DNA of 64,000 nt from Blastocatellia bacterium (GCA_035275065.1 DATENM010000004.1:1-64000), one strand, 5' to 3'. Counted from the stretch's first letter, positions 1-7,711 are shown. Numbers and translations: made by a program. Notes: a model not told the origin generated them from the letters alone.

Positions 1-2
1 CG

Positions 3-83
3 CAAGCGACCGAGGCGATGACGCGGTGCGCGGCCTTGAATCGCATGACGCAGCTCGGCATGCCCGACAGCTATCGCGTGTGA
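3..83 (+). CDS. C-terminal end of an unidentified protein (5' truncated by window)
   Basis: An open frame enters from the left edge and stops at TGA 81-83, giving a 26-residue tail that ends LGMPDSYRV. Its codons are GC-rich and look coding, unlike the AT-richer genes that follow. The tail is too short to assign to a family, and a function should not be inferred from it. It probably marks the right border of ordinary chromosome before the island-like stretch. Confidence 0.45.
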   Translation, partial: QATEAMTRCAALNRMTQLGMPDSYRV

Positions 84-126
84 GGCAAACGCAAGGTTGA
101 GGCGCTAGCCTGCTCGTGATCCCGAT

Positions 127-996
127 TTATTCAACAAAGTCCTTTGGTCGTCCTTTTTTACCGCCAGGGTTTGCAGGTTTTGGCAGCGGTTTGGCCTGCC
201 AATATGGTTGTATATCTGGGCATTCTGGCTTGTGCTGAATCCAATCTGCCCCGCGCTTGGTTATTCTGAGAATATCAATAGGCGGGCCAATGTGAACCAA
301 GCCTTTGTCAATCTCTTTTTGAACGAATTTTCTAGTAGCATCTATCAGGTTCCCATTCCAAAAGGATGGATTTTCTCTCTGAAACTGTTCCAAATCTTCT
401 TTAGGCGCGAAAACCAAAGCGATTCCGAAGGGGCAGTCCTTCCCAGGACAGTTATGCCTTTCAACGTCGACTTCAACGGCGTTTTCACGGAGGTTACTTA
501 TCAGAAATCTCCGATAGTAGAAAAAGAGTTCTTTCTGCCTCTGAATACCAAAAAACAGTATTCCAACGGCAGCCCCATCAACCCGCATTTCCTCAAACCT
601 AGTTGGATTATTGTGTTTGATGTTTTGCAGGGTAGCTTCCAACTGCGATTTAACCGTCTGTTCAAAAGTTACAATCTTACTAAGTGTCGTACCCTTAGCA
701 TTCAAAGAGGTGTCGGCAGTAGAGAAAAAATCGTAACGAGTAGGTTTGTTCTCAACGAAGCCATGTACTACATAAAAAACGCTACCACTTTGTCTAATCT
801 TACAAATAGGTTCGGGGTCGGGGCGATTGTTACCATCCACAGCCCTACTATCAGCAGCCACAACAATTTCACCCGGCCTAATTATTGCGGCAATCGCAGT
901 GCCGTGAGCGGAATCCTGCGCCGTTGCTATACGAGCGGGCGCAGGCGCAATTACCAACCAAATAAGCCAACCTATCCTAAATGGGTACGACGCCAT
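127..996 (-). CDS. Exported proteasome-fold (Ntn-hydrolase-like) protein
   Basis: About 289 residues. I take Met at 996 as the start because a classic signal peptide follows directly (IGWLIWLVIAPAPARIATAQ). The frame stays open upstream to 1128, but that part has no coding look. After the presumed cleavage site comes HGTAIAAIIRPGEIVVAADSR. If Thr is numbered 1, Asp falls at 17 and Arg at 19, as in proteasome beta subunits, and a Lys follows near position 34. This suggests a 20S-proteasome-like N-terminal nucleophile fold acting outside the cytoplasm. The C-terminal half is unfamiliar and ends in a basic Pro/Lys-rich tail. Catalysis is inferred, not shown; it could be a degenerate relative. 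No partner gene lies next to it. Confidence 0.7.
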   Translation of the reverse strand: MASYPFRIGWLIWLVIAPAPARIATAQDSAHGTAIAAIIRPGEIVVAADSRAVDGNNRPDPEPICKIRQSGSVFYVVHGFVENKPTRYDFFSTADTSLNAKGTTLSKIVTFEQTVKSQLEATLQNIKHNNPTRFEEMRVDGAAVGILFFGIQRQKELFFYYRRFLISNLRENAVEVDVERHNCPGKDCPFGIALVFAPKEDLEQFQRENPSFWNGNLIDATRKFVQKEIDKGLVHIGPPIDILRITKRGADWIQHKPECPDIQPYWQAKPLPKPANPGGKKGRPKDFVE

Positions 997-1340
997 GGTG
1001 CGGAGTCGCCTTGGTGTTGGCCTGATTCGATAACCGGGCAACTTGTTTGCGGCATAGGAACGCTCGATATAGATGTTAGTAATAATGGCAGAAAATGGTT
1101 TCATCTTCTTGGGCCTCGATGCCTGCAAAGATTACCAAACCGGAAACCAGATAGAAAGCAGCTCAATCCACGATCTTCTCGATAATCTTGTGGGGATCAG
1201 CTTCTAACGCCTTCACAACATCAAGAAATTCTAGGTCGTGTCTGAAATCTGTGTTGCACGAAAGGGGTGGGTTTGTTACCTATCGTGATAGCTACATGAA
1301 GGCTTGCGCGGCTTACCCCTGTCTTTCAGGTAGGGCAAAC
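997..1340. other. Intergenic region between divergent genes
   Basis: This stretch separates the exported proteasome-like gene from the XRE regulator. Open frames cross it on both strands but lack start signals. Apart from the promoter just to its right, I see no RNA gene, repeat or clear terminator. Confidence 0.4.
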
Positions 1341-1368
1341 TTGCATCCCCGAAAATAGATTGTAGAAT
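1341..1368 (+). promoter_or_regulatory. Sigma70-type promoter of the XRE regulator gene
   Basis: TTGCAT (1341-1346), 16-bp spacer, TAGAAT (1363-1368). The predicted transcription start, about 7 nt downstream, coincides with the ATG at 1375, and no Shine-Dalgarno sequence precedes that ATG. The message may be leaderless. XRE proteins often repress their own promoters, but no operator repeat is obvious. Confidence 0.45.
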
Positions 1369-1374
1369 GAGCGA

Positions 1375-1794
1375 ATGGAGAAGCTCGGAGAATATCTTGA
1401 CCGCCTGATGCGCCAGAAAAATCTCACGCCCAAAGAACTGTCGAAACGCTCCGGCCTCACCGATAGCTATATCGGCAGACTCCGCAAAGGAAGGTCTGAC
1501 AACCTGACTGTCCAAACAGTGAAGAAACTGGCGATGGCACTCGACGTGAATGCTCACGAAATCTTTGCGGCGGCGACGGGTATTCCGGCAAGTGAATTCC
1601 CTCAGATCGACGGGCGCTTACTTTTAGATCAAATGCTCAAACTCATCCGTGAGGCGCACGGCTTTGACCTATTGCAGCAGTGGCTCGACTTCTCACCTGA
1701 CGAGCGCAAGACCTTGCTTGATTACATGGAGTATATCAAACGACCGCCATCCAACGGCAAATCGGGAAAGAAAGGCAAGCCGCGCAAGAAGTGA
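1375..1794 (+). CDS. XRE-family helix-turn-helix transcriptional regulator
   Basis: 139 residues. The N-terminal 60 residues form a typical HTH_3 (Cro/C1-type) domain, with LTPKELSKRSGLTDSYIGRL as the helix-turn-helix core and a Leu-rich fourth helix after it. The middle part (residues 75-120) is helical and may dimerise. The last 20 residues are a basic Lys/Pro/Gly tail. It ends one base from the end of the convergent helical-repeat gene (1795-2796). It is probably a DNA-binding repressor of local genes; the target is unknown. Confidence 0.85.
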   Translation: MEKLGEYLDRLMRQKNLTPKELSKRSGLTDSYIGRLRKGRSDNLTVQTVKKLAMALDVNAHEIFAAATGIPASEFPQIDGRLLLDQMLKLIREAHGFDLLQQWLDFSPDERKTLLDYMEYIKRPPSNGKSGKKGKPRKK

Positions 1795-2796
1795 TTAGGC
1801 AGAAGGCTTGTCCGGTGGCCCGATGGGTTCTGACAGGAGGTTCATGACGAAAGTTAAAATAATCCGCATCTGGTCTTCATCCATGCGGTTGTCGCTGATG
1901 AGTCCGAGCAACTTGAAGCCCATATCTTGCAAGCTCATGTCTTCCAGAAATTGCTCAGTCTGTTTGTCTTTGGCTTTCTTGGCCATCTTCTTTTTCCATT
2001 TGCTCAGGTCTAAGACTCGCGCCGGTCTGGGTTGAAATGTGCGCGGCTCGCTCACTTCCCGCTCTGGCATGGTCACTATGTTATAGTGCGATGTACTGAC
2101 GGCGATGGTTGAGCGATTTGCTTCTTTCAGTTCCTCCGCTGTCTCGCGCCACTCAGGATAAGCGGAGATAAACGGCGAAGCAAGGACAGCGCGCATAATG
2201 TTACGAGCTTCATAAACCCGGCCTACCGCGCCGAGTTCGGTTGCGTAGGAATTGAGCGTTTCAAAAAACGGTTTCGGCTCTGCATACCGGATTATAGGAA
2301 TAAGACTTTCTATATCGTTCAGGGCCGACTGATGGAAGCCTTCAAAGCCCTTCACTTGAGCGACTCCTAATTTCATATGGATGTAATCAGGGATGGTGGG
2401 AGAGGTTTTCAGAGCTTCATTATAAAAGTATAAAGCCACTTCCAGATTACCTTGATAAACTTCAATTCCGGCTCTGGATGATAAAACTTGCGTCTTGTAA
2501 GTCTGTGTTTGCCCGGCAAGGTTTTCTAATGCCTCTGCTTTATATACCGCTTCTCGGCAGTCACACCATATAAGATAATACTGCCCGATAAGTTGATATT
2601 CTCGAAACGGAATGCTGCAAAGCAGTGTTGAAAACTCTCTAACCCGTTCAACCTGACGAAAAGCATGAGCGGTTTTGATTTGCCGAAGGATGCGGGCCGC
2701 AAGATGTTCATAGTTACTAATCCCGCTGAGTAGCTGTTGATACAATGCGGGCATGGAGGAAACTATGAAAAGGCTTTTGGCTGTTTCGGTGCTCAT
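1795..2796 (-). CDS. Hypothetical helical-repeat (TPR-like) protein
   Basis: 333 residues, almost entirely alpha-helical. The region around residues 90-220 has TPR-like spacing (for example GNLEVALYFYNEALKTSP, then further helix pairs). The C-terminal 70 residues start with a Lys-rich segment and end with a helix. A start at 2796 has a weak AAGGA upstream; an alternative Met at 2754 would avoid overlapping the divergent gene that begins at 2765. It may be a scaffold or regulator working with the neighbouring XRE protein, but that is only positional inference. Confidence 0.6.
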   Translation of the reverse strand: MSTETAKSLFIVSSMPALYQQLLSGISNYEHLAARILRQIKTAHAFRQVERVREFSTLLCSIPFREYQLIGQYYLIWCDCREAVYKAEALENLAGQTQTYKTQVLSSRAGIEVYQGNLEVALYFYNEALKTSPTIPDYIHMKLGVAQVKGFEGFHQSALNDIESLIPIIRYAEPKPFFETLNSYATELGAVGRVYEARNIMRAVLASPFISAYPEWRETAEELKEANRSTIAVSTSHYNIVTMPEREVSEPRTFQPRPARVLDLSKWKKKMAKKAKDKQTEQFLEDMSLQDMGFKLLGLISDNRMDEDQMRIILTFVMNLLSEPIGPPDKPSA

Positions 2797-3001
2797 GCTC
2801 TGTCTGTCCTTTCCAGCTTTGGGCGGACACTCCGTAGTGGGCGGCGGTTACTGTGATCCTTGTAACAACATGGACTGCATCTGCGACGGAAGCGACAATC
2901 CGCGAACCGCAGCGACGGGGAATGACGTGCCTAAAGGTTTAGGCTCCGAAGTGCTACTAGCTGTCTTTGGGCTGCTGCTACTGCTCAGATACAGAGCCTA
3001 A
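2765..3001 (+). CDS. Small exported Cys-rich protein with C-terminal membrane anchor
   Basis: 78 residues. The start at 2765 is preferred over the in-frame ATG at 2753 because GGAGG lies 5-10 nt upstream of it. It has an N-terminal signal peptide (MKRLLAVSVLMLCLSFPALG), a short Cys-rich middle with CDPC and CIC motifs, and a C-terminal hydrophobic stretch followed by Arg residues. The overall shape resembles sortable or anchored surface peptides. The gene overlaps the start of the divergent gene by about 30 bp. No family recognised. Confidence 0.55.
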   Translation: MKRLLAVSVLMLCLSFPALGGHSVVGGGYCDPCNNMDCICDGSDNPRTAATGNDVPKGLGSEVLLAVFGLLLLLRYRA

Positions 3002-3102
3002 GCGACAAGCAAAATCAAGGTAACTTGCGCCGCTTTCGTGGCGGCTTAATATCTGTCCGCGCCATTGTAACCAAAAACACAAGGATTGCAAATCGGAAGT
3101 TA

Positions 3103-3131
3103 CATAAAAAGCAAAAGCGCCCGAAGGCGCT
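3103..3131 (-). terminator. Intrinsic terminator with UUCG tetraloop
   Basis: Read leftward, the stem AGCGCC / GGCGCT (3131-3126 with 3121-3116) closes a TTCG loop and is followed by TTTTGCTTTTT. This is a textbook rho-independent terminator for the transposase and the small gene to its right. Confidence 0.75.
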
Positions 3132-3168
3132 CATGCTCTTGGTGGCGATCTGGTGTGTGTTCGCTGAT

Positions 3169-3360
3169 TCATTCGCATAGCTGCCTCTTGATTTGCTCTT
3201 TCACTGAGCCACTGACGCAGGCCACGCAAACCCGCTTTAGCCCATGCTCGGTTTCAAAGATGATGTGCGAGTCGTCTACGTCAAACACATCAATGCTGCG
3301 CCCTGGCTCTAACTCGCTGGCGACTTCATAAGCAATATCGGTCAGTTGATCTATGGTCAT
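3169..3360 (-). CDS. Small conserved-looking acidic protein downstream of the transposase
   Basis: 63 residues, starting at 3360 with AAGGGG as the ribosome-binding site. The frame extends upstream into the transposase, but those residues look non-coding. It begins MTIDQLTDIAYEVASEL and contains DVFDVDDSHIIFETEHG. The start lies 8 bp past the transposase stop, so the two are likely co-transcribed up to the UUCG terminator. It may be a passenger of the insertion element or the remnant of a resident gene. No family recognised. Confidence 0.55.
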   Translation of the reverse strand: MTIDQLTDIAYEVASELEPGRSIDVFDVDDSHIIFETEHGLKRVCVACVSGSVKEQIKRQLCE

Positions 3361-3368
3361 AAATCCCC

Positions 3369-4346
3369 TTAGAGAGCCATCAGAAGCTCTCGCACAGTCC
3401 AAACGTGGTCAGTCAGGCCAGCAGCCATCGCGGGCGTTTGCTTCTCGATTCCGCCATGCTTGCGGCAGTAGTTATAGAAAGCAAAGAACAGCGCCAGGGC
3501 CGCTTTCAGGTTTTCCCGCTTCTTGCTGAAAGCGTTAGTTAAGCGCGTGAATCTCCGCATCTGCATGCGTATCGTGAGATTCTGTCTCTCAACAATGCTT
3601 GTGCAGATTCTGCCGGGTGCAGGGTTTCCGTGAATGATCGAAGTTACTATGTCCACCACAACGGGTGGCGAGTAACGGGCTTCGCCGTCACGCGGGGCCG
3701 CATAGACTTTGGTGAGTTGTGCGAAGTCAATCCCTCTGCCTTCAAGGGCGCGCACGATAGCATCACGGTAGGGAGCAAAGCCGTCAGTGGTGATCTGGAA
3801 AGAATCATCAGACGTGGCGCGGGCCAGCTTCTTTGAAAACTCCCATGTATCTTCTGCGGTGCGTCTGCCAAGATGCCAAGCCAACACCAGCTTTGTATTG
3901 CGCTCAAAGCCAACGAATGTGTAAGCGTCGCCTAGCTTCTCGACTTCTTCCCATTCAATGTTATCCATGTATTTGACTTTCTCTTTGAGAGTCTTTTCTT
4001 TCATAGCGACGAAGCACCAAAGCTCATCGCATTCAACATCATCAACCGGAACGTTCTTGATGCGGCTATCAAGGAACGCTTCGCACTTGCGGCCAACAAG
4101 AACCAGAAGGTCTAACAGCGTGTGGAGGCTAATGCCGGTGAGCCGTTCGACAGAGCGAAGGGAAGTCCCTTCCATCAGAAGCGATATGCAGACACCAGCC
4201 TTTTCAATCGGCAGGTACATTGAATCGAGCGGCTTGTCTTGCGGCTCGATAAAGGACTTGGAGCAGGACGGGCAATAGAATCGCTGATTGCCTTTGCGAT
4301 CTTTGCCATGCTTGCGAGCTTCAATCTGGCAGTTATGACAGACCAT
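3369..4346 (-). CDS. IS1-type DDE transposase
   Basis: 325 residues. The N-terminus holds a zinc ribbon (CHNC at residues 3-6, CPSC about residues 25-28), followed by a helix-turn-helix (SLRSVERLTGISLHTLLDLL). The catalytic core shows VECDELW, TTDGFAPY and later SIVERQNLTIRM, matching the spaced acidic residues of IS1-family transposases. It reads as one uninterrupted frame, unlike classical IS1, which uses a programmed frameshift between InsA and InsB. I could not find obvious terminal inverted repeats, so the element's ends are undefined. Confidence 0.8.
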   Translation of the reverse strand: MVCHNCQIEARKHGKDRKGNQRFYCPSCSKSFIEPQDKPLDSMYLPIEKAGVCISLLMEGTSLRSVERLTGISLHTLLDLLVLVGRKCEAFLDSRIKNVPVDDVECDELWCFVAMKEKTLKEKVKYMDNIEWEEVEKLGDAYTFVGFERNTKLVLAWHLGRRTAEDTWEFSKKLARATSDDSFQITTDGFAPYRDAIVRALEGRGIDFAQLTKVYAAPRDGEARYSPPVVVDIVTSIIHGNPAPGRICTSIVERQNLTIRMQMRRFTRLTNAFSKKRENLKAALALFFAFYNYCRKHGGIEKQTPAMAAGLTDHVWTVRELLMAL

Positions 4347-4427
4347 CGTGAGCCTTGCCTTTCTTTGGCGATTGGCTCACAATGTCTTTTGGCGGAGACT
4401 GACGTGAGCAATCGCGTTAGTTTTCAA

Positions 4428-4461
4428 AAAGGCTCTAATGGTTCCAGCCGTTAGAGCCTTT
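4428..4461 (-). terminator. Leftward intrinsic terminator upstream of the transposase
   Basis: An 11-bp inverted repeat (AAAGGCTCTAA / TTAGAGCCTTT, arms 4428-4438 and 4451-4461) is followed, reading leftward, by a run of T. It would stop transcripts from the right entering the transposase gene. Confidence 0.6.
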
Positions 4462-4539
4462 AACTTTTAGATTTCAAAACGACTTACAACGCAAGCATAT
4501 TATCTGAAATCGAATAAAATATCAAGAAAAATCTATTAC

Positions 4540-4569
4540 TTGACATAATATATTTTGCGGCCATATACT
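4540..4569 (+). promoter_or_regulatory. Strong sigma70 promoter, probably giving a leaderless mRNA
   Basis: A perfect TTGACA (4540-4545), an 18-bp spacer and TATACT (4564-4569). The expected transcription start coincides with the ATG at 4576, and there is no Shine-Dalgarno sequence. Confidence 0.65.
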
Positions 4570-4575
4570 GTCTGC

Positions 4576-4767
4576 ATGGCCAAGATAAAAATCACCGTAT
4601 GGGGCTGGAAATGCGAGCGATGCGGCAACGAATGGATTCCACGCGATGCTGAACAAGAGCCGCGCTTTTGTCCTAGCTGCAAATCCCCTTACTGGAATAA
4701 ACCCAGAAAGAACAAGTCACGCACGAATGCGGCGCACAGGGCAAGAAGTGACCCGCATCGCTCGTAA
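4576..4767 (+). CDS. Small zinc-ribbon protein
   Basis: 63 residues, starting MAKIKITVWGWKCERCGNEW. Two CxxC knuckles (CERC and CPSC, about 20 residues apart) form a likely rubredoxin/zinc-ribbon fold, followed by a very basic tail. The ATG sits at the predicted transcription start of an excellent promoter. It could bind nucleic acid or serve as a structural partner; the precise role is unknown. A second overlapping frame to 4906 lacks coding evidence. Confidence 0.6.
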   Translation: MAKIKITVWGWKCERCGNEWIPRDAEQEPRFCPSCKSPYWNKPRKNKSRTNAAHRARSDPHRS

Positions 4768-4996
4768 CCGCTACCTATGGCGGGACTTCGATAATGATCG
4801 TCACGTTGTTAATTTGAATCGTGATAATCGTTATGCGATTATCACGGCGAATGGTGCAACTCGACAACCCATGCGAGGCGGCATGAAAGTTGTGCTTGAC
4901 AGGTGAAAGTTTTAGCCTTATCGTAGACACGTACACCTCATAGCCCATTGTAGTGAACGGGCGAGTTTTGAATTAGCAAACTTCAGTTTTGGGTTT

Positions 4997-5029
4997 AGCG
5001 CCGGATGATCTGACCATCATTTCGGCGCT
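4997..5029 (+). terminator. Stem-loop, probable rightward terminator
   Basis: Arms AGCGCCG..ATGAT (4997-5009) and ATCAT..CGGCGCT (5016-5029) form a bulged hairpin followed by TTCGCTTTAT. It would end the zinc-ribbon transcript. The T-run is broken, so efficiency is uncertain. Confidence 0.5.
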
Positions 5030-5102
5030 TTCGCTTTATATCATCGCCTTCAGCCTATAACAGCTTGCATTCGCTGTAAATACCCTGCCCCAACATCTGA
5101 AG

Positions 5103-5954
5103 TTATTGAAGTTTCTGAGGTTTCTGATACTTCTGAAGTTTCTGAAGCTTTTGGGAGTCGCCTCTGATTTGCTTGCATCGCTCATAATAGTCTGACTCGA
5201 TTTGCTGCCATTTAGGGTCTTCCTTAGGGATGTAGTTATAGAGATTCTGTGGGGTCATAATGAACGGCGCGGGTAAGGCCGAACAAAACGCAGTCTTTGT
5301 GAATTTAGCGATGCGACGCTTATCTATTTGTTGTTTGGCCATCGTTCTAATCGCATGATCAATAGTTTCATCGCCAAAGGCTACAACGCGACTAGATGGA
5401 ATATCTTCTGTTTTGATTTGCTGAAGCATCCGTTTTCCGTTCTTAAGCAATGAGTCTCTTATGCTCTTGGGTGTATTTATGGGACAACTCAAGACGATTT
5501 CCTGAGTCCGTTGAAAAGGATGCCAAACAGATTCGACGTAAGGTACTTGCGGATATGTCGGGCTTAAGGTTGTTTCCAAGCTCGGAACCCAAACCTTTTC
5601 GGCTTGGTAAAAAACCCTCTGTCGCCAGAGTAGCAGAGGGTAGGATTCTGAGAATATTCCCGCATATTGCAAGGCATGGCAAGGACTACAATTCTTCGCG
5701 GTTTCGGCAGTGACCTGGCTACCAATCATCTCAACTGTATATCGCCCAAATTCTGTATGGAAAAATTTTCCATTCAAAACAATCGAGTACCAGCATTCTA
5801 TTGGAAAATCTTCTTGCCAACCCAACCCGGCAAGAAATGCCTTTACGCTTGGCGATCCTGCTAACTTGAAAATGTGTCCTTTAATTTCAGGATCATCAGG
5901 CGGGCCAATGACTATATCAATGCGGGATTCAGGCGGACGAGTCCGATAAGCCAT
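5103..5954 (-). CDS. Hypothetical protein with a repetitive C-terminal tail
   Basis: About 283 residues from the Met at 5954, chosen because AGAGGAAAGG lies just upstream; the frame stays open to 6026. It begins MAYRTRPPESRIDIVIGPP. No known domain is recognised; a pair of Cys (CSPC) near residue 90 stands out. The last 16 residues are a Gln/Lys/Leu repeat encoded by the 9-bp tandem repeat at the 3' end. The composition is AT-rich compared with the later chromosome. Confidence 0.5.
   Translation of the reverse strand: MAYRTRPPESRIDIVIGPPDDPEIKGHIFKLAGSPSVKAFLAGLGWQEDFPIECWYSIVLNGKFFHTEFGRYTVEMIGSQVTAETAKNCSPCHALQYAGIFSESYPLLLWRQRVFYQAEKVWVPSLETTLSPTYPQVPYVESVWHPFQRTQEIVLSCPINTPKSIRDSLLKNGKRMLQQIKTEDIPSSRVVAFGDETIDHAIRTMAKQQIDKRRIAKFTKTAFCSALPAPFIMTPQNLYNYIPKEDPKWQQIESDYYERCKQIRGDSQKLQKLQKYQKPQKLQ
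5105..5155. repeat. 9-bp imperfect tandem repeat at a gene 3' end
   Basis: Five or so copies of a GAAGTTTCT-like unit run through the last codons of the leftward gene, encoding QKLQKLQKYQK-type residues. Because the unit is a multiple of three, copy-number change would alter protein length without a frameshift. Confidence 0.6.
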
Positions 5955-6159
5955 GCCTTTCCTCTGCACAGGCACTCTGATTGACTTGACTCGCCAGCCG
6001 CGCTCAGAGAATGCGCGGTTGTCCATCGGTTCATGAGGCCGATGTAAGGCGAGTCAACAGGATGGTTGGATTATAGCAGAGGTGAATGAGCTAAGGCAGC
6101 AGGGTAGTGCCGCTGGGAACAGATTGAATTTAGCGGAGTCCCCGCGTATAAATCGAGTT

Positions 6160-6405
6160 ATGAATGATGATGTGATCAACAACTTAGAGTATGGTCCTAT
6201 AGACGTTTTTGGCTCTGAAAGTCGCCTTAGAGCAGAATGTATTAAAGACTACGGCATTTTCAAAGCAGGTACGATCTACGACGGGGCGATTTTTCGGGGA
6301 ACGGCAGGTATATACGCCTATCGCGTGTTTACCGAGCCTACATTGTCCGAACAGTTTGGGCCGGACAAATTTAAGGCATTATTTAAGGAACACAGGCCAG
6401 CATGA
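6160..6405 (+). CDS. Hypothetical small protein
   Basis: About 81 residues from the ATG at 6160 (MNDDVINNLEYGPIDVFGSE); a GTG at 6082 in the same frame is an alternative start. Neither has a good ribosome-binding site. The sequence has a mixed alpha/beta look with a Gly/Tyr-rich centre and ends FKALFKEHRPA. No family recognised. It stands between two leftward genes. Confidence 0.4.
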   Translation: MNDDVINNLEYGPIDVFGSESRLRAECIKDYGIFKAGTIYDGAIFRGTAGIYAYRVFTEPTLSEQFGPDKFKALFKEHRPA

Positions 6406-6440
6406 ACATATTGAAACAACTTGCCTAATCCTGTATTGCT

Positions 6441-6989
6441 CTATCCGTAAGGCTTCTCGAATGGTCTTGAGTGATAACCTCTAAATCGGGCTGGTTTAAT
6501 GCAGTACAAGTCAATCTCTGAATACGCATCTTGTTCGTAAAAACCAGCAACCCATATTTGCTGGAAGACTGAGTTTGATACTATGTCATCAACTAGGTCG
6601 TCTAAGCACGGCGCAACTTCGTCTAAAGGGCACTCATAAACCTGTAAGACAAGCATATTTCGCTTAAATCTCCACGAGCCATTTCTTACTTTTTCGCTTT
6701 TATGATAGGCGGCCTCATCAATTCCCCAACATAGGTCATACCCTGTTACGGGTTCCAACTCAAAGGCTTCTCGAAATCCTTCTAAGGTCCGTTCTGTATG
6801 CGTTGAAGCATAGACCTTAGTTAGCTCAATGCCTATACGTCGCCCGCCCGCATCAACACATATAAAATCGGGGCATTCTCCAGGGTCAGCGATGGTTAGC
6901 TTGTAACCCGTTACGCGCTGGTAGGCTATAATGAAAACCGATAGGTCTTCATTTTCCATCATCTTTTTTGCGAAATCACTATCAGACAT
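6441..6989 (-). CDS. Hypothetical protein, possible PD-(D/E)xK nuclease fold
   Basis: 182 residues. Residues about 36-60 read PGECPDFICVDAGGRRIGIE and then LTKVY. The pattern PD-x(n)-G-x-IGIELTK resembles the Asp...Glu-x-Thr/Lys core of restriction-endonuclease-like folds. The rest is alpha/beta with several conserved-looking Trp and Tyr residues. Such proteins often belong to defence or mobile-element loci, which suits this island-like region. The fold assignment rests on a short motif, so the nuclease role is tentative. Confidence 0.5.
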   Translation of the reverse strand: MSDSDFAKKMMENEDLSVFIIAYQRVTGYKLTIADPGECPDFICVDAGGRRIGIELTKVYASTHTERTLEGFREAFELEPVTGYDLCWGIDEAAYHKSEKVRNGSWRFKRNMLVLQVYECPLDEVAPCLDDLVDDIVSNSVFQQIWVAGFYEQDAYSEIDLYCIKPARFRGYHSRPFEKPYG

Positions 6990-7041
6990 TATGTGTGGAT
7001 ATTATCTTACACCTAAATGGTGAGCAATTCTGATCACGGGG

Positions 7042-7073
7042 ACTTTTTGGTTGACCCCGCTACTTTTTGGTTG
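7042..7073. repeat. Short direct repeat, possible IS end remnant
   Basis: ACTTTTTGGTTG occurs at 7042-7053 and again at 7062-7073, embedded in GGGG..CCCC context. Repeated end motifs of this type are seen at IS21-like element termini, but no transposase gene is attached. Confidence 0.35.
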
Positions 7074-7162
7074 GGTTTTTTGGGCAAAACCGTCTGAGGC
7101 GGGGTAAAAAGGCAGACTTTGTAGGATTACATACTGGAAGCAACACACTTTTGCATCACTAC

Positions 7163-7184
7163 CCGCTGATGCGAGACGTTAGAC
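7163..7184 (+). repeat. Half attC site (right half), left limit of the cassette array
   Basis: CCGCTGATGCGAGAC followed by GTTAGAC (7178-7184). This 3' half is identical to the 3' half of the full site at 9054-9145. The left half has been lost. It is directly followed by a small GACGCC/GGCGTC hairpin. Confidence 0.7.
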
Positions 7185-7207
7185 GCCCGCAGGCGTCGTG
7201 AATCAGA

Positions 7208-7236
7208 TTGTTGCTCAAAAGGGCTGATGGTATAAA
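7208..7236 (+). promoter_or_regulatory. Promoter of the first toxin-antitoxin cassette
   Basis: TTGTTG (7208-7213), 17-bp spacer, TATAAA (7231-7236), then GGAGGT before the ATG at 7254. The cassette therefore carries its own promoter, as expected for toxin-antitoxin cassettes. Confidence 0.6.
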
Positions 7237-7253
7237 CAATCCTGGAGGTAACC

Positions 7254-7457
7254 ATGAGCGTTGATCTCAAAGGGCGATACGTTATAGACGAAACGGGCAA
7301 CCGAGTCGCTGTACTTATTGATATTGAAGAGTACCAGAGAATCCTAGAAGCCCTTGAAGAACTAGAATCTATAAATGCTTATGATGACGCTAAAGCTGCA
7401 AATGATGAAATCATTCCTTTCGACGACGCAATCAATGAAATAGAGAGCCGGAACTAA
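7254..7457 (+). CDS. RelB/Phd-type antitoxin
   Basis: 67 residues, acidic. The N-terminus (GRYVIDETGNRVAVLIDIEE) is the short beta-strand plus helix found in Phd/RelB-like antitoxins, where it contacts operator DNA. The acidic C-terminal part would wrap the toxin. It has a strong GGAGGT ribosome-binding site. The stop overlaps the toxin start by one base, so translation is coupled. It should neutralise the adjacent RelE-like toxin and autoregulate the pair. Confidence 0.8.
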   Translation: MSVDLKGRYVIDETGNRVAVLIDIEEYQRILEALEELESINAYDDAKAANDEIIPFDDAINEIESRN

Positions 7458-7711
7458 TGAGTTACAGCGTAGGGATTCTCCGGCGTGCTCAAAAAGAGCT
7501 GGCTCAACTATCGAAACAAGAATACGAGCGGATTAAAGAAGCAATAAAGAGCCTTACCCAAGACCCCAGGCCAGCAGGGTGCAAGAAATTGAGTGGGCGA
7601 GAAGGGTGGCGTATAAGGGTCGGTAACTATCGAGTGATCTATGAGATAAACGACCCGCAACAGAGCTTAACGATACTGCACATTGGGCACCGGCGAGACG
7701 TTTACAAGTAA
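7457..7711 (+). CDS. RelE/ParE-family toxin
   Basis: 84 residues. It shows the family signature RIRVGNYRVIYEI, preceded by DPRPAGCKKLSG and ending LHIGHRRDVYK with the conserved C-terminal His/Arg/Tyr. RelE-type members cleave mRNA at the ribosome; ParE-type members inhibit gyrase. The pattern here fits the RelE subgroup better. Together with the antitoxin it forms one integron-style cassette whose attC lies at 9054, now separated by an IS481-type insertion. Such cassettes are thought to stabilise long arrays. Confidence 0.85.
   Translation: MSYSVGILRRAQKELAQLSKQEYERIKEAIKSLTQDPRPAGCKKLSGREGWRIRVGNYRVIYEINDPQQSLTILHIGHRRDVYK

Noticed and set aside
208..1185. Long plus-strand frame opposite the proteasome-like gene
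   Set aside because: The minus-strand frame has a signal peptide and recognisable catalytic spacing; the plus-strand translation has no domain, no ribosome-binding site and an odd composition.
4727..4906. Possible 59-residue basic protein overlapping the zinc-ribbon gene
   Set aside because: It lacks a ribosome-binding site and recognisable features and overlaps a better-supported gene in another frame; too weak to annotate.
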